Assembly (NCBI GenBank): GCA_041485385.1
Contig: JBGPJM010000118.1
Coordinates: 1 to 14,862 of the forward strand
Length of the DNA: 14,862 nucleotides
DNA from: JBGPJM01 sp041485385
Lineage (GTDB): Bacteria > Planctomycetota > Phycisphaerae > Phycisphaerales > UBA1924
Direction of reading: 5' to 3'
Part shown: in pieces, positions 13,952-14,862 of the stretch
How the letters are laid out: every line of letters starts with the position of its first letter
Position numbering within the stretch: the first letter of the stretch is position 1
The notes under the pieces: generated by a model
Database searches by the model: none
What the model saw: the letters and a program-made list of their open reading frames with translations, nothing else
Told to the model about the DNA's origin: nothing
Made by a program: the position numbers and the translations under genes

Positions 13952-14808
13952 GTTTTTGTCACTCCTTCTGTCTCCGTAAAATAGAGTGCGGCCTCGTCAC
14001 CGAGCAGTTGGTGCGCTACCAACCCGCGCTGCCTTCTTGCCAATCGGTCAAGTGGTTCCACGCGAATCTCGTCCTGAATTGAGCCTCCGGGAGACAGTAG
14101 GCACACGCCGTTCCAAGGGAACACGGAACCGACCGATGGGACGGCCACTTGACCGCGCTTAGGGTGAATCGTGGCGCGGATCGATCCAGGAAGGAGCCGA
14201 GGAAACACAGAATGAAATCGTAGGGCCAAGTTCGTAGCAGCATACTGCAGAGCGGCGGTCCTGCTGCGCTCTTCGACCTGCTTCCACAGATCGCGGTTGC
14301 CGCCGCTCAGGGCGGTTGCGTCATCAGCGTCCAAGATCTCCCACCATTCCGTCGTCCAGGCGCAGCCCAAGTCCTTTAGATTCATGTTCCACTTCATACC
14401 GCGCGCAAGCACGCGAAACTGCTCACATACGTCTTGACCGGAGTGAGTCACTAGCGAGTGTAGAGTATCTCGGATGTGACTCACCGTACTTGCGAACGCC
14501 TCGTTGCCGAACCGTGGATTTGTTAGCCTGGACACCATTTCCTCTAGATCGATTACTGATACCGTGCCTCCTACATTTAGTCGCTCTCTGTACTCGCGCA
14601 AACGCGACTGGTACTGATGCACCTGTGCGCGATCAACATTGAAGATCGATGCATATATAAATCCATCGGACACAATGATCCAATGGGCTCCATAGGGATG
14701 CACTTGATACATCGCCAAAGCCAATGCGTGCATTCTGATATTACGGGGAGCGAGGTTTGTTTGACACTTTGAGAGTTCACGCGGCGGCGTAGCGGACGGG
14801 CTCGGCAT
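13948..14808 (-). CDS. DIT1/PvcA-like protein (isonitrile synthase family), possibly N-terminally truncated
   Basis: The frame has 286 codons from ATG 14808, or 261 from ATG 14733. The core resembles the pyoverdine/dityrosine biosynthesis family (DIT1/PvcA), whose members make an isonitrile from an amino-acid amine and ribulose-5-phosphate. Matching pieces are HPYGAHWIIVSDGFIYASIF with the SDG motif at 47-49; a VDRAQVHQYQSRLREY helix; the late GSIRATIHPKRGQ at 208-220; and the following VFPWNGVCLL, where the family normally has PWH (here Asn). About 40-60 residues usual before HPxGA in relatives are missing or divergent. Neither possible ATG has a clear ribosome site, and ATG 14808 lies in high-GC sequence that belongs to another frame. 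No PvcB-like oxygenase is in the window. Family assignment is from pattern memory, and activity is uncertain. Confidence 0.68.
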   Translation of the reverse strand: MPSPSATPPRELSKCQTNLAPRNIRMHALALAMYQVHPYGAHWIIVSDGFIYASIFNVDRAQVHQYQSRLREYRERLNVGGTVSVIDLEEMVSRLTNPRFGNEAFASTVSHIRDTLHSLVTHSGQDVCEQFRVLARGMKWNMNLKDLGCAWTTEWWEILDADDATALSGGNRDLWKQVEERSRTAALQYAATNLALRFHSVFPRLLPGSIRATIHPKRGQVAVPSVGSVFPWNGVCLLSPGGSIQDEIRVEPLDRLARRQRGLVAHQLLGDEAALYFTETEGVTKT

Positions 14809-14862
14809 GGAAGAACGACACCACCACGTCGGGCCGGCGCTGCGTGCTGCGGAGATGGGAAC
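14777..14862 (-). CDS. C-terminal end of an unidentified gene (5' part outside window)
   Basis: A minus-strand frame open to the window edge ends ...RRPDVVVSFFHAEPVRYAAA with TGA at 14779-14777. Its high-GC codon use and sensible composition fit the chromosome's style, unlike the lower-GC genes that follow. With only 27 residues it cannot be assigned to a family. It overlaps the first ATG of the PvcA-like frame by about 30 bp. The right junction of the low-GC block lies at or near its stop codon. Confidence 0.4.
   Translation of the reverse strand, partial: SHLRSTQRRPDVVVSFFHAEPVRYAAA

Noticed and set aside
13128..14808. Integron cassette array
   Set aside because: GNAT and small genes suggested cassettes, but spacing is 23 bp and ATGA, there is no attC-like hairpin or GTTRRRY core, and the recombinase is not IntI-like.
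1..14862. CRISPR array or insertion sequence with terminal repeats
   Set aside because: No regularly spaced repeats and no transposase with inverted ends were seen.

Overview
The window reads as a piece of a high-GC planctomycete chromosome, most likely of the Phycisphaerae/Phycisphaerales type. The signs are an orphan C-terminal 'VNSQDFFDFLGAFFAGCP' segment (GC-type dockerin style), a fibro-slime domain exoprotein, a PadR regulator paired with a HAAS-like membrane protein, and an integrase of a type I associate with planctomycetes. The lineage is inferred from protein flavour and was not tested by a search.

Region 1 (1-5393) is housekeeping-like. It holds a 3'-truncated complex I subunit NuoG on the minus strand. 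Divergent from it is a two-gene unit made of a PadR regulator and a large single-pass membrane protein, with a perfect palindromic operator in the promoter. Histidyl-tRNA synthetase follows. Region 2 (5415-8597) has MurA convergent to HisS, then a 735-bp intergenic stretch with a strong stand-alone hairpin terminator, then a secreted fibro-slime protein closed by a textbook terminator.

Region 3 (8598-11532) holds envelope or secreted genes on the minus strand: a small lipoprotein, an alpha/beta hydrolase with EF-hand-like loops that is broken by two frameshifts, an orphan dockerin-like gene end, and a small polytopic membrane protein.

Region 4 (11533-14862) looks like a genomic island or integration hotspot. 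A tRNA-Arg(CCU) is followed by a tyrosine recombinase whose canonical first arginine appears to be missing. Next comes a block of clearly lower GC content, with three tightly packed minus-strand genes: a DIT1/PvcA-like (isonitrile synthase family) protein, a Dabb-domain protein and a GNAT acetyltransferase. The first two overlap by ATGA and the third starts 23 bp later. I see this three-gene set as the most promising candidate for an undescribed system, possibly a minimal isonitrile-type metabolite cluster. The synthase-like gene may lack its usual N-terminus, and its right flank abruptly becomes high-GC, with the end of another frame.
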